Part shown: positions 1 through 8,003 of the stretch, in pieces
How the letters are laid out: each line of letters begins with the position of its first letter
Numbering within the stretch: position 1 is the first letter of the stretch
DNA from: Poritiphilus sp965212595
GTDB lineage: Bacteria > Bacteroidota > Bacteroidia > Flavobacteriales > Flavobacteriaceae
Assembly: GCA_965212595.1 (NCBI GenBank)
Contig: CBDBVE010000024.1
Coordinates: 1-64,000 of the forward strand
Reading direction: 5' to 3'
DNA length: 64,000 bases
Position numbers and translations under genes: made by a program
Notes under the pieces: generated by a model
Seen by the model: the letters and a program-made list of their open reading frames with translations, nothing else
Database searches by the model: none
Told to the model about the DNA's origin: nothing

Positions 1-1212
1 ATTCTCAGACTTGCTGAACTGCGCTCTTAGATCTGGTGGCATTTCATAAACAAACTCTCGCTCAATATCTTCGTCATTCTTAATATTTTCAAGGAAGAAA
101 TCGGGAAAGTGAAAGATCTCCTGCCAGTCGATTGGGGCATCCCACATTCCAAACCTGGCCACATTATTCCCGAGGTCTACCACTGAGAATTCATTCTTGT
201 TTGGTAAAATTCTGGAGCCTCTACCTATCATCTGAAAGTAAAGAGTTAGGGATCTTGTCGCTCTATTCAACATAATGGTTTCCACCGTAGGTTCATCAAA
301 TCCGGTGGTTAGAATACTGACCGATGTCAAAATCGCATCTGGGGTCTCCGCAAACCATTTTAGGATCTCCCTTCGCTCGGAGGCACTATTTTTATTATCC
401 AGGTGTCGAATATTGAGACCAGCCTTTTTGAAGACCTCATAAACATAACGTGAGGTATTAATCCCGTTATTAAAAATTAGGGTTTTCGTGCCTTTTGCAA
501 TCTCCTGATAAGCTGTAAGTAGTTTGCTCAACATACTTTGGTTACCGTAAAGCTCATCTGAAGATTTTACGGTGTAATCCCCGTTAATACCTAGTTTTAG
601 CGATCTTAGACTAACATCATAGTTATAAACACTGGCCTTAGCCAAGAAATTCTTTTTTATAAGTGAAGAAATAGATTCTCCCACGATAAGCTTTTTGTAG
701 TTATCCTTCATGGGAAGCTTAATATTAGAACTTAAAGGTGTGGCAGTAACACCAAGTATAATGGATTTTTCAAAATACTTAAAAAGTTTCCTGAATGAAT
801 TATAATGCGCTTCGTCAATAATCACCAGGCCTACATTGTCTAGCTCCACCATATTCTCTTGCAGGCGATTGTTTAAAGTCTCAACCATCGCCACAAAACA
901 CATATGCTCGTTATCCCCACGCAACTCCTTCACTTCGCTATTGATGATCATGTTTTTTACACCAAACCCGCTCAGCATATTTGAGGTTTGAGTACTTAGC
1001 TCGATACGATGCGTAAGCACTACTACCTTTTTGTTATTTTGATTAATGAACTTGCGGGCAATTTCAGAAAAGACAACCGTCTTACCTCCACCAGTGGGTA
1101 ACTGATAGAGAAGGTTTACATCTTTGGGAGCCTCTTCCAAATACTTAAAAATGGAATTCAGGTCTTGTAATTGATAATCGTAAAGTGTCTTTTCTATTTG
1201 AGCAGTCTTCAA
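1..1212 (-). CDS. DEAD/DEAH-box superfamily II helicase (3' end outside the window)
   Basis: The reading frame is open from position 1212 to the window edge, so the C-terminus is missing; 404 codons are present. The translation has the superfamily II helicase motifs in order: Walker A LPTGGGKT at residues 38-45, DEAH at 133-136, TATP near 156-159, and motif VI QMIGRGSR near 327-334. It is therefore an ATP-dependent DNA or RNA translocase of the UvrB/ResIII-like type, probably acting in DNA repair or RNA metabolism; the substrate cannot be told. An in-frame TAA lies about 18 bases upstream of the chosen TTG. There is no ATG before residue 79, so the start is TTG (another TTG sits two codons upstream). 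Nothing indicates an attached methylase or nuclease in the visible part. Confidence 0.85.
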   Translation of the reverse strand, partial: MKTAQIEKTLYDYQLQDLNSIFKYLEEAPKDVNLLYQLPTGGGKTVVFSEIARKFINQNNKKVVVLTHRIELSTQTSNMLSGFGVKNMIINSEVKELRGDNEHMCFVAMVETLNNRLQENMVELDNVGLVIIDEAHYNSFRKLFKYFEKSIILGVTATPLSSNIKLPMKDNYKKLIVGESISSLIKKNFLAKASVYNYDVSLRSLKLGINGDYTVKSSDELYGNQSMLSKLLTAYQEIAKGTKTLIFNNGINTSRYVYEVFKKAGLNIRHLDNKNSASERREILKWFAETPDAILTSVSILTTGFDEPTVETIMLNRATRSLTLYFQMIGRGSRILPNKNEFSVVDLGNNVARFGMWDAPIDWQEIFHFPDFFLENIKNDEDIEREFVYEMPPDLRAQFSKSEN

Positions 1213-1332
1213 TTGCAAAGGAGAAATGGGTTATAAAAGAATTTTTAGAAATTGGCGGTTGCTAAAGCTCCAATTTTGCAAAACTAGCAGATTTTTGTGC
1301 TTAAAAGAAATTTAAAAGTCAAAAAACACCCA

Positions 1333-2262
1333 TTAATATTGTTTTTCTCTGGAAACAAGGTTTTTAAGCACTTCTCCCTTCTGCAATCTTCTGTAATTCT
1401 CTAACAATTGCGGTAGTACTGATGTGATATTTGAAACACTAGCAATATGCGGAGTGATATGAATTTTGGGATGCTCCCAAAAGAGGTGATCTCCTGGTAA
1501 GGGTTCTTCATGAAAGACGTCTAAACAGGCTCCGGCAAGCTGACCGCGATCAAGGGCTCTCAGCAAACCTTGATCTACCAGATGTCCTCCCCGGGCTGCA
1601 TTAATTAGGAATGCCCCTTTTGGAAGGCTATTAAAGAGACTCTCATTCAGTATCCCGGTAGTAGCCTGGGTTAAGGGTAACAAACAAACAAGTATTGAGC
1701 TCTGACTAAGAAATTCTTCTACCTCTCTGAAGCCTGCATATACTTGAAATTGCCCTTCTGCTCTTGGAGAATTTGCCCATCCTATGACCCTAAACCCCAG
1801 CTGTAAGAGGTCTTTAGCAAGAACCGTTCCCAGGGCTCCCACCCCCATTATACCTACAGTCACATCTTCAATTCTTTGGTAAGGGACAGGATTCCATTCT
1901 TTATTTAGTTGATCTACCTTGTATTGTCCCAAATTTTTTAAGTATGCCAGAATTTGTGCGATCACGAATTCAGACATATCATTTGCCAGGAAGGGGTCTA
2001 TGACCCTTGTAATCGGGATTTGATTGTCAATTGTGGGATCTTCAAAGATGAAATCCACTCCTGCTCCAAAGGAGGCAATGCAGGCCAGGTTTTTGTAATG
2101 GGCCAGAACTCCCTGGGGGTGTTTCCAAACCAGAGCCATAACAATTTCGTCTTTTAGATGCGGATCCAAATAACCATAAACCTTTAAGTTGGGAGCTGCT
2201 GCTTTCAATGCCTTTTTCCACTCCTCTATTTTTCCATCCTGTCTTATTATTACTATCGCCAT
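1333..2262 (-). CDS. D-2-hydroxyacid dehydrogenase, glyoxylate/hydroxypyruvate reductase A-like
   Basis: This is a 309-residue cytosolic NAD(P)H-dependent reductase of 2-oxoacids such as glyoxylate or hydroxypyruvate. The Rossmann glycine motif GxGxxG (GVGALG) is at residues 140-145. The family active-site set follows: Arg in INAARGG, Glu in HEEPLP, and His in ITPHIAS. The 2-oxoacid-binding loop FGAGVD is near residue 65. Length and order match the GhrA branch rather than the longer SerA proteins. The ATG start fits the family. It is followed by a short gap and the divergent helicase, and it lies downstream of a DUF6155-like gene on the same strand. The substrate is inferred from family only. 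Confidence 0.85.
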   Translation of the reverse strand: MAIVIIRQDGKIEEWKKALKAAAPNLKVYGYLDPHLKDEIVMALVWKHPQGVLAHYKNLACIASFGAGVDFIFEDPTIDNQIPITRVIDPFLANDMSEFVIAQILAYLKNLGQYKVDQLNKEWNPVPYQRIEDVTVGIMGVGALGTVLAKDLLQLGFRVIGWANSPRAEGQFQVYAGFREVEEFLSQSSILVCLLPLTQATTGILNESLFNSLPKGAFLINAARGGHLVDQGLLRALDRGQLAGACLDVFHEEPLPGDHLFWEHPKIHITPHIASVSNITSVLPQLLENYRRLQKGEVLKNLVSREKQY

Positions 2263-2292
2263 TTATTGCTGGTTATAACCGATATTAATTTA

Positions 2293-2802
2293 CTAATCTA
2301 TGTTATCTAGTGCTCTTGAAAAACCTTCTTCATGAGGCCATTGTTGCTTTAAAGCTTCTTTGTAGATGCCAACAATTCTGTCTTTAAAAGTTGGTAGCAA
2401 TGCATTAAGAGCCACGAAGTGCACAGCCTCTGTGAAAGACTTTAGCATACTTTTATAAAATGCATCATAAACCTTACGCTCTTTGGAAAAGGACTGTGCA
2501 ATTTCTAAATTGTAGAGCATGACATCCGCAATAAGGAGAGGATCTACACCAAGCGTTATAAATTGCTTGATGAACTTATGAGCGACAGATCTTCTGGCCT
2601 TTGGCCGTCTTCGTTTTACTGGAAAATATTCATTGGATATTTTGAACTTGGCCTGTTGAACGAGTTTGTCTTCCTTAGGGTTAAATACAAAATTGTAGTA
2701 GGTCTTTACTGCAGGAAAACGGTCGTACAAGTCTAATAACTGCTCTTCCAATTCGGGTTTCCGAAGCTCGGAAAGGTATTTTTTTAAGGCTCTTTTGCTC
2801 AT
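2293..2802 (-). CDS. DUF6155-like hypothetical protein
   Basis: A basic, soluble protein of 169 residues, with no signal peptide or membrane segment. It starts MSKRALKKYL and continues with a helical, charged sequence. I recall this opening and the following YDRF...VKTYYNF pattern from a Bacteroidota family of unknown function (DUF6155); that assignment is from memory. The ATG at 2802 is preferred over a TTG eight codons upstream because the family begins at this methionine. No catalytic motif is visible. It sits between the hydroxyacid dehydrogenase and the divergently transcribed sigma factor gene. Confidence 0.6.
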   Translation of the reverse strand: MSKRALKKYLSELRKPELEEQLLDLYDRFPAVKTYYNFVFNPKEDKLVQQAKFKISNEYFPVKRRRPKARRSVAHKFIKQFITLGVDPLLIADVMLYNLEIAQSFSKERKVYDAFYKSMLKSFTEAVHFVALNALLPTFKDRIVGIYKEALKQQWPHEEGFSRALDNID

Positions 2803-3001
2803 GCTTCGAAGATAAGGAACTGTCAAATAACCTTCGTACTTCTAAAACGGCTTTGCAGGCAGCTATTTTTAAAGAACAGTTAATTACACCTTTCCAAAAT
2901 GCCATAATAAGTTATGTATAATAATAATGCGTTCCTTTTGGAAAAACCAGATATATGATGTATACTATGAAATTATAAACTTTAAACTCAAAGGGCACTT
3001 T

Positions 3002-3865
3002 ATGAGGCAACTTAAGATCATCAAGCAGGTTACAAATAGAGAATCAAAATCATTAGACAAGTACCTGCAGGATATCAGCAAAATAGAACTTATTACAGCA
3101 GCAGAAGAAGTGGAGTTGGCCCAAAGAATAAGGGCTGGAGACCAGGCTGCTCTCGAAAAATTAACCAATGCCAACTTACGCTTTGTAGTATCCGTTGCCA
3201 AACAATATCAAAATCAGGGTTTAAAACTCCCTGATTTGATCAATGAAGGCAATTTAGGACTTGTAAAAGCTGCGAAAAGATTTGATGAAACCCGTGGCTT
3301 TAAATTTATCTCTTATGCGGTATGGTGGATTCGGCAATCCATTTTACAGGCGCTTGCAGAACAATCCAGGGTGGTAAGGTTACCACTTAATAAGATTGGG
3401 TCTATAAATAAGATAAAGAAGACTTTCTCCTATCTGGAACAAGCTCATGAACGTCCGCCCTCTGCGGAGGAAATTGCTAAGGAGTTAGACATGACCGTAT
3501 CCGAGGTAAAACAATCCATGAAGAATTCAGGAAGGCATCTCTCTATGGATGCCCCGTTAAAGGAAGGTGAGGATTCTAATCTCTATGATGTTATGCGGGC
3601 TGGAGAATCTCCTAAGCCAGATAAAGGACTGATGCAGCAATCGTTGAATACAGAGATTAACCGTGCCTTGGAGACCCTATCTCCAAGAGAGGCAGATGTG
3701 GTTAAACTATATTACGGTATAGGCGATCAGCAATCCATGACCTTAGCAGAGATTGGCCAGACTTTTGATCTTACCAGGGAACGGGTCAGGCAAATTCGTG
3801 AAAAGGCCATTCGGAAGTTACGGCATAATTCTAGGAGCAAGCTACTAAAAGCATATTTGGGATAA
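3002..3865 (+). CDS. rpoD: Primary RNA polymerase sigma factor (sigma-70 family, Bacteroidota type)
   Basis: A 287-residue sigma factor directing core RNA polymerase to housekeeping promoters. Region 1.2 (SLDKYLQDI) is followed by region 2 with the core-binding and -10-melting segment (FKFISYAVWWIRQSI), region 3, and region 4 with the helix-turn-helix near the C-terminus (LTRERVRQIREKAIRKLR). It lacks the long acidic region 1.1 of E. coli RpoD, as is normal in Bacteroidota. The start MRQLKI at 3002 is the conserved family start; the frame is open 25 codons upstream but that extension has no family counterpart. A strong hairpin terminator follows directly. This factor explains the TAnnTTTG promoters seen across the window. 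Confidence 0.96.
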   Translation: MRQLKIIKQVTNRESKSLDKYLQDISKIELITAAEEVELAQRIRAGDQAALEKLTNANLRFVVSVAKQYQNQGLKLPDLINEGNLGLVKAAKRFDETRGFKFISYAVWWIRQSILQALAEQSRVVRLPLNKIGSINKIKKTFSYLEQAHERPPSAEEIAKELDMTVSEVKQSMKNSGRHLSMDAPLKEGEDSNLYDVMRAGESPKPDKGLMQQSLNTEINRALETLSPREADVVKLYYGIGDQQSMTLAEIGQTFDLTRERVRQIREKAIRKLRHNSRSKLLKAYLG

Positions 3866-3891
3866 TCTGTTCTAAATTTAGCGCATAAAAA

Positions 3892-3919
3892 AAGGGAGTT
3901 AAAAACTCCCTTCTTTTTT
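3892..3919 (+). terminator. Intrinsic terminator after rpoD
   Basis: A perfect 9-bp inverted repeat, AAGGGAGTT and AACTCCCTT, with a 3-nt loop, is followed by a T-rich run. It lies 26 bases after the rpoD stop codon. An A-run precedes it, so it could also work on transcripts coming from the right, such as the micro-ORF transcript. Confidence 0.9.
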
Positions 3920-3945
3920 GATAACAATCTATACACTAAAAACAC

Positions 3946-4047
3946 TTAAGAACAGCTTAATCTGCTGATATCGTAATCATTTAAAATTTCGTTTAAATCT
4001 TCAAGGAAATTTAAATAGGCGGTGTTGTCTTGGTTTTGTTTTGCCAT
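3946..4047 (-). CDS. Micro-ORF A, 33-residue peptide, paralogue of the next micro-ORF
   Basis: An ATG-initiated frame of 34 codons (33 residues plus TAA). The peptide begins MAKQNQD, is rich in Leu, Asn and Asp, and ends in SCS. Its central segment YLNFLEDLNEIL matches the segment YLAFLRDLNEIL of the neighbouring micro-ORF B. The matching codons differ at several third positions (for example AAC/AAT and CTT/CTC), which favours selection on the protein. It has no signal peptide or membrane helix and looks like one amphipathic helix. It is the distal member of a two-gene tandem on the minus strand and reads toward the rpoD terminator, which should also end this transcript. I do not recognise the family; a role as signalling peptide, RiPP precursor or protein-binding peptide is only possible. 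Confidence 0.6.
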   Translation of the reverse strand: MAKQNQDNTAYLNFLEDLNEILNDYDISRLSCS

Positions 4048-4073
4048 AATTGTAGGTTTTATGATAAAGAAAT

Positions 4074-4106
4074 AGCCGGTCGGACTATAAATAATCCAAC
4101 TCGGCT
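4074..4106 (-). promoter_or_regulatory. Hairpin between the two micro-ORFs
   Basis: AGCCGGTCGGA at 4074-4084 pairs with TCCAACTCGGCT at 4095-4106, giving a stem of about 11 bp with one bulge and one G-U pair. The stem spans the stop codon of micro-ORF B and is followed, in the minus direction, by a short T-containing tract before micro-ORF A. It could reduce read-through so the two peptides are made in unequal amounts, or act as an RNA-stability element. Confidence 0.5.
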
Positions 4107-4183
4107 AATTCATTTAAACTTAAAATTTCATTTAAATCTCGGAGGAAAGCAAGATATTCCTCCCCGTAGGTGTCGTATAACAT
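4085..4183 (-). CDS. Micro-ORF B, 32-residue acidic peptide, paralogue of micro-ORF A
   Basis: An ATG-initiated frame of 33 codons with the segment YLAFLRDLNEIL (residues 10-21), shared with micro-ORF A. The C-terminal third (NELAELDYL) differs in sequence but keeps acidic and leucine residues. There is no signal peptide, and no cysteine, unlike micro-ORF A, so a disulfide-based or cysteine-based role is not shared. It is the promoter-proximal gene of the pair, with a good Bacteroidota-type promoter about 50-85 bases upstream. Function unknown; the conserved block in two adjacent genes is the reason for calling it real. Confidence 0.6.
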   Translation of the reverse strand: MLYDTYGEEYLAFLRDLNEILSLNELAELDYL

Positions 4184-4234
4184 GGTAAGTTTGGGTTTTA
4201 AATTATTGAGATTTGGGAATCAATAATTACATAG

Positions 4235-4269
4235 TAAACCTATTTAAAAAGTGTAATAGTAGCAACAAA
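4235..4269 (-). promoter_or_regulatory. Predicted promoter for the micro-ORF pair
   Basis: Read on the minus strand, GTTG/TTTG at 4263-4269 precedes TAGGTTTA at 4242-4235 with a spacer of about 20 bases. This is the spacing of the Bacteroidota -33/-7 promoter, whose -7 consensus is TAnnTTTG; here the last base is A instead of G. The predicted start lies about 45 bases before micro-ORF B. Confidence 0.5.
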
Positions 4270-4333
4270 TTGTGGTGAACCTGCTTTTTTTTGTTGTGAA
4301 CCCCTGTTAATTAAGATGTTTTTACCGCTCATA

Positions 4334-5620
4334 TCAGAATTTCACCCTATAAGTAAAGCCTGCGGCTACAGACCATATGAAACTTCCCGGCTGACTAAAC
4401 AGTTCCTGTCGCGCAAGTCCAACTGTCGCCCTATATACATTTGGGGCAGTTTTAGGGGTAAATTGATATTCAAAGTTTAGTCGTTGTGACTCTAAGAACA
4501 ATCGGGTTTCTGAAAGCACGGTATCGTCCAGAATTACCTGCCTTAGGTCTGGAGTATATCCCATACCTATAGAGACTCCAAAATAGTTTTCAGCATCCTT
4601 CCTATATTTCCTAATCAAAAGATTGCCCGAAAACCGGGTTAGGCTATTGGGTTTTGGAGTAATATAACTTCTTAGCGAATAATAATAATTGCCCTTATAA
4701 TAGCCTATAGAATTGGCTATTATGGAAATATTTCTATTGTCAAAGCTCATATAACGGGCGCCGGCCGAGACTTCCATGGCCCAGGGCAGATTGGCATAGA
4801 GATCGCCCCCTACCTTGTGATTTGGGAACAATGTCGAATTAGAATATCCGTAATTCATATAGGCATAGAAGGTTTTCGAAAACTTAGGATAAAAGTCGAT
4901 ATCGTACTGTATTCCATTGGTTTGAAAGCGGTTGGCATAATTAATCCTGGGCAAGATGCTTCCCGCACTGGTCTGTCTTCTATATTCTACACTGGATATG
5001 ATATTGGGATCATAAAAGTCTGTAAATACCGTAAATCCATTTCTAATAGAAAAAGCATTCTTAAGTTCCTTTTTTTCTTCTTTCTTCTTTTCAGAACGTT
5101 TTACATCCTTCTCTGCAGCCTCCTTGGCTTTATTAGACTTTCTGGATTTTGAAACTGAAATACCTTCATCCTCCTCAAAAGGTATGTAGACATGATTCTT
5201 TATCGCTTCTAAGGCCCTTTGTCGTAATCTGGCCAATTCTTGGTCTTCATTAAAATATAGTAAGGCCTTATTTGCAAGCCCCAGTGCAATGGCAGGGTTT
5301 TTAGCATATAGTTCGTTTTTTACCGAAGAGACCCAGGCACTCTTGTTTTCCCGGTCTACCGAAGTAATTTTATTGAATTCGCTTCGAGCTTCTTCATATT
5401 GCCCATCATAACTCAAGGTTCTGGCCAGGAGCAGACGTGCATTTTTATCTTCGGTATTTTTCAATAAAAGTTCGTTTAAGGCAGTCCTGGCAGTGGTATG
5501 TTTTCCCAGCAAGGCCTGGCTACGGGCATTTATTAGCACTTCACTAGAGGCTACTTCCTGCGCTGTTAACGAACCCAGGAGAAGGTGAAAAGTGAGTAGG
5601 ATGTAATAATGCTTTTTCAT
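4334..5620 (-). CDS. TPR and YaiO-type outer-membrane beta-barrel protein
   Basis: A 428-residue exported protein. Residues 1-20 form a signal peptide ending LTAQ. Residues about 25-160 hold TPR-like helical repeats (LLLARTLSYDGQYEEARSEF), then a very basic and acidic spacer rich in Lys and Glu. From about residue 190 onward, alternating aromatic strands of the YaiO family form a barrel ending in the C-terminal aromatic residue F (YRVKF), typical of outer-membrane proteins. The ATG at 5620 is chosen because it starts the signal peptide; a TTG 11 codons upstream overlaps the previous gene. It is the last gene of the kinase/HEAT/glycosyltransferase/sulfatase operon, where a TPR-plus-barrel protein would suit polysaccharide passage across the outer membrane, as PgaA does for PNAG. 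That role is inferred. Confidence 0.8.
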   Translation of the reverse strand: MKKHYYILLTFHLLLGSLTAQEVASSEVLINARSQALLGKHTTARTALNELLLKNTEDKNARLLLARTLSYDGQYEEARSEFNKITSVDRENKSAWVSSVKNELYAKNPAIALGLANKALLYFNEDQELARLRQRALEAIKNHVYIPFEEDEGISVSKSRKSNKAKEAAEKDVKRSEKKKEEKKELKNAFSIRNGFTVFTDFYDPNIISSVEYRRQTSAGSILPRINYANRFQTNGIQYDIDFYPKFSKTFYAYMNYGYSNSTLFPNHKVGGDLYANLPWAMEVSAGARYMSFDNRNISIIANSIGYYKGNYYYSLRSYITPKPNSLTRFSGNLLIRKYRKDAENYFGVSIGMGYTPDLRQVILDDTVLSETRLFLESQRLNFEYQFTPKTAPNVYRATVGLARQELFSQPGSFIWSVAAGFTYRVKF

Positions 5621-5642
5621 TGAGTTTTCCAGGGACCAGGCT

Positions 5643-8000
5643 TTAATTTTCAAAACTATTCATCGCGGTAGCACCTATCTTCTTGTATTCTCTTTTGGCT
5701 CTGGCGATTTTATCAGCGATTTCATTTGCACTGGAACTGTTTTGCTCTACTACTTCAATGAGGTCAAAGGCTTCCTGCCTTCGTTCAGACCAGAAGTAAA
5801 CATCGAAAAGTGCGGCATACGAATCAATATAATTGGGGTTCATTTGAATACAGGACTGCAATATTTCAATAGATTCCTTGTAATTCCCAGACCAGGCGTT
5901 GACCCTTCCGGTTAGAATTTTGGTATCAATATGGCTGGGCACATCAGATAATATGTAACGGCAGAGCAACAGTGTTTTTTCATATTCCCTATCAAAAGCA
6001 AGGTCTCTTGCTGTAAGGTAGGCCTTATCTGAATCCTGTCCGTTATACACACTGTTAATCCAAACAATCTCACTCTCCGTAAACTTTTCTTTTTGCAATG
6101 TGAAAATGGCCAGGCTATCTGGAATAATTTTATTCTGTGTGGTCACATAGGCATTCATCGCCTTAAAATTGTCTAGTTTACCTTCTAACTTTGATCCTCC
6201 CCCACCAAAAGAACTGTTTAGATCCATGTTTTCATCGATCTCATACACATCCCCATCGGTTAAAAGGTATTCTTTTGAAAGATATTCTTTGAGTTCGTTT
6301 TTGTTCCGCATAAGTGGGATATCTTTTGTAGCTCTGAATTCGGTTGCCATATCTAAGGCGCCGCCCATCCAGGCCACTTTCTTGGGCATCTTAAGCTCAT
6401 AGGCATTATTTAGCATTGACAAAATGCTTGGAGTTACATCAAAATGAGAAGAAACCGAACTCATTTTCCTTGATGTTTTTAGCAAAGGGCTATAAACAAT
6501 CAAAGGAACATGGAACCTACTAAGGTTATTGCGCTGTGGTATTGGAATAAGCCTGTGATCTCCAGTTATTATAAATATGGTATTGTCATAATTGGGTTGC
6601 TTTTTGAACTCTTCCAATGCAAATTTTAGGGCATCGTCTGTATAAAGCAAGGTAGCAAAGACGTTGTCGTTCTTCTCAATAACATTCCTTATTCTTTTGC
6701 TCCAATTTCCTTTGGTGATGAGTTGTGAGGCTTTCTTCTCGTAAAAATCCGGATTTGGAGGAATAAATGGTTCATGATTACTTATTGTCAAGTAAACCTC
6801 CATTCGGGGCTTTTCTTTGTCCCGTTTAAAACTCATACTCTTTTTAAAGAGTTCTTTATCCGGGTAGCCCCAGGAAGATCCGGCCTCGTCTTCGGCCTGT
6901 AGCTCATACTTGTTGCCAAAACCCGACCTATCCAGTACAAAGTCCAGATTCTCGCTAAGCAAAAATTTGTCAACATTGTCGAAAGAGCTATTGGTTCCCT
7001 GATAGAAGGAAGTATGGTATCCATTGTTTTTAAGGATACTGAATAGCGTTAGTTTATTTGGGAACTCCTCTAACTCCATAAAACCACTCTTCCCAAAGGG
7101 AAGTGACCCTATTAGAGAAGGTAGTACCCCAAAAGTTCTTCCAGTAGTACTTAGACAGTTCTCCCAATACAGAGATTTGGTAGAAAGTGAATCTAAAAAG
7201 GGGGTAAACCCGCCATACTCCGCTCCTTCGCCTACAAAATCTCTCCCAAGCCCTTCAACTACAAAGAAGACAATATTTGGTTTCTGGGCTTTTAAATCGA
7301 AATAATCTCCTAGAACATCTTCCATTTCCGGGCGCTTGATCAGTGGGTATTCCTCGGTAGATTTATAAGTATTATCCTCGGTGCTACTTTGATATAGATT
7401 TAGAGCCAAGTACTGTGTCTTGTTCTGGTTTATGGGCTTCCCTTCGGTAAATAAGGTAGCCACGAAAAGACTGAAAAGAATAATGGTAAAAGGATAGAGT
7501 TTGCTTATCCTATGGTAAAATTTCGAAGTTATCTTATAAAAGACTTTAAACGATCCTACTAAAATAGCCAGCCCAATTACTAAGTAAACCACGCTCATAA
7601 AAGATGCAGAGTTCCCTACGGTTTCTTTGATATCTGCATAACTATATCCTAAAAGGTCAGACCCTAATGGAACAAGTGTTGTAGAATAATATCCAATAAG
7701 CATAGCCTCTAGGATTAGAAGCACTATCAGAAAAATATAAACCACGTAAAACCCATAACGGGGCCTGAAATTTTCCCAAAAGTTAAAGACGAAAGCAAAT
7801 GCAATACCAATCAGAGAGCTAAAACCTATTTGATGTACTACGGCAATGGCAAAGCTTGTACTGAAAATGGTATCAACGACTCCTTTGGCATAAAGTATAC
7901 TATACTGTCCTATTGAGAGTACAATTAAACACCCTAAGAATGCGATCATCATCCGGGTATACTCTTTTAAGGTGTATCTGTCTAATTTGCTTGTATTCAT
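5643..8000 (-). CDS. LtaS/OpgB-like membrane sulfatase-fold transferase with C-terminal TPRs
   Basis: A 785-residue inner-membrane enzyme. Five membrane helices lie at about residues 18-38, 48-73, 83-105, 133-152 and 170-186. A periplasmic alkaline-phosphatase/sulfatase-fold domain starts with NIVFFVVEGLG (metal ligand Glu249). The GRTF segment near 287-290 carries the candidate threonine nucleophile, and ITGDH near residue 480 carries the later Asp-His metal ligands. The last 150 residues form TPR-like helices (SYAALFDVYFWSERRQEAFDL). Family members move phosphoglycerol or phosphoethanolamine from phospholipids to glycans (LtaS, OpgB, EptA). It sits 3 nt after the glycosyltransferase and just before the barrel gene, so it probably decorates the glycan made by that enzyme. 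A simple sulfatase is less likely because the Cys/Ser-x-Pro-x-Arg signature is absent. Confidence 0.82.
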   Translation of the reverse strand: MNTSKLDRYTLKEYTRMMIAFLGCLIVLSIGQYSILYAKGVVDTIFSTSFAIAVVHQIGFSSLIGIAFAFVFNFWENFRPRYGFYVVYIFLIVLLILEAMLIGYYSTTLVPLGSDLLGYSYADIKETVGNSASFMSVVYLVIGLAILVGSFKVFYKITSKFYHRISKLYPFTIILFSLFVATLFTEGKPINQNKTQYLALNLYQSSTEDNTYKSTEEYPLIKRPEMEDVLGDYFDLKAQKPNIVFFVVEGLGRDFVGEGAEYGGFTPFLDSLSTKSLYWENCLSTTGRTFGVLPSLIGSLPFGKSGFMELEEFPNKLTLFSILKNNGYHTSFYQGTNSSFDNVDKFLLSENLDFVLDRSGFGNKYELQAEDEAGSSWGYPDKELFKKSMSFKRDKEKPRMEVYLTISNHEPFIPPNPDFYEKKASQLITKGNWSKRIRNVIEKNDNVFATLLYTDDALKFALEEFKKQPNYDNTIFIITGDHRLIPIPQRNNLSRFHVPLIVYSPLLKTSRKMSSVSSHFDVTPSILSMLNNAYELKMPKKVAWMGGALDMATEFRATKDIPLMRNKNELKEYLSKEYLLTDGDVYEIDENMDLNSSFGGGGSKLEGKLDNFKAMNAYVTTQNKIIPDSLAIFTLQKEKFTESEIVWINSVYNGQDSDKAYLTARDLAFDREYEKTLLLCRYILSDVPSHIDTKILTGRVNAWSGNYKESIEILQSCIQMNPNYIDSYAALFDVYFWSERRQEAFDLIEVVEQNSSSANEIADKIARAKREYKKIGATAMNSFEN

Positions 8001-8003
8001 GAC

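Noticed and set aside
5061..5130. Low-complexity poly-purine tract in the YaiO gene as a possible repeat element
   Set aside because: It encodes the Lys/Glu-rich spacer of the protein in frame, so protein composition explains it.
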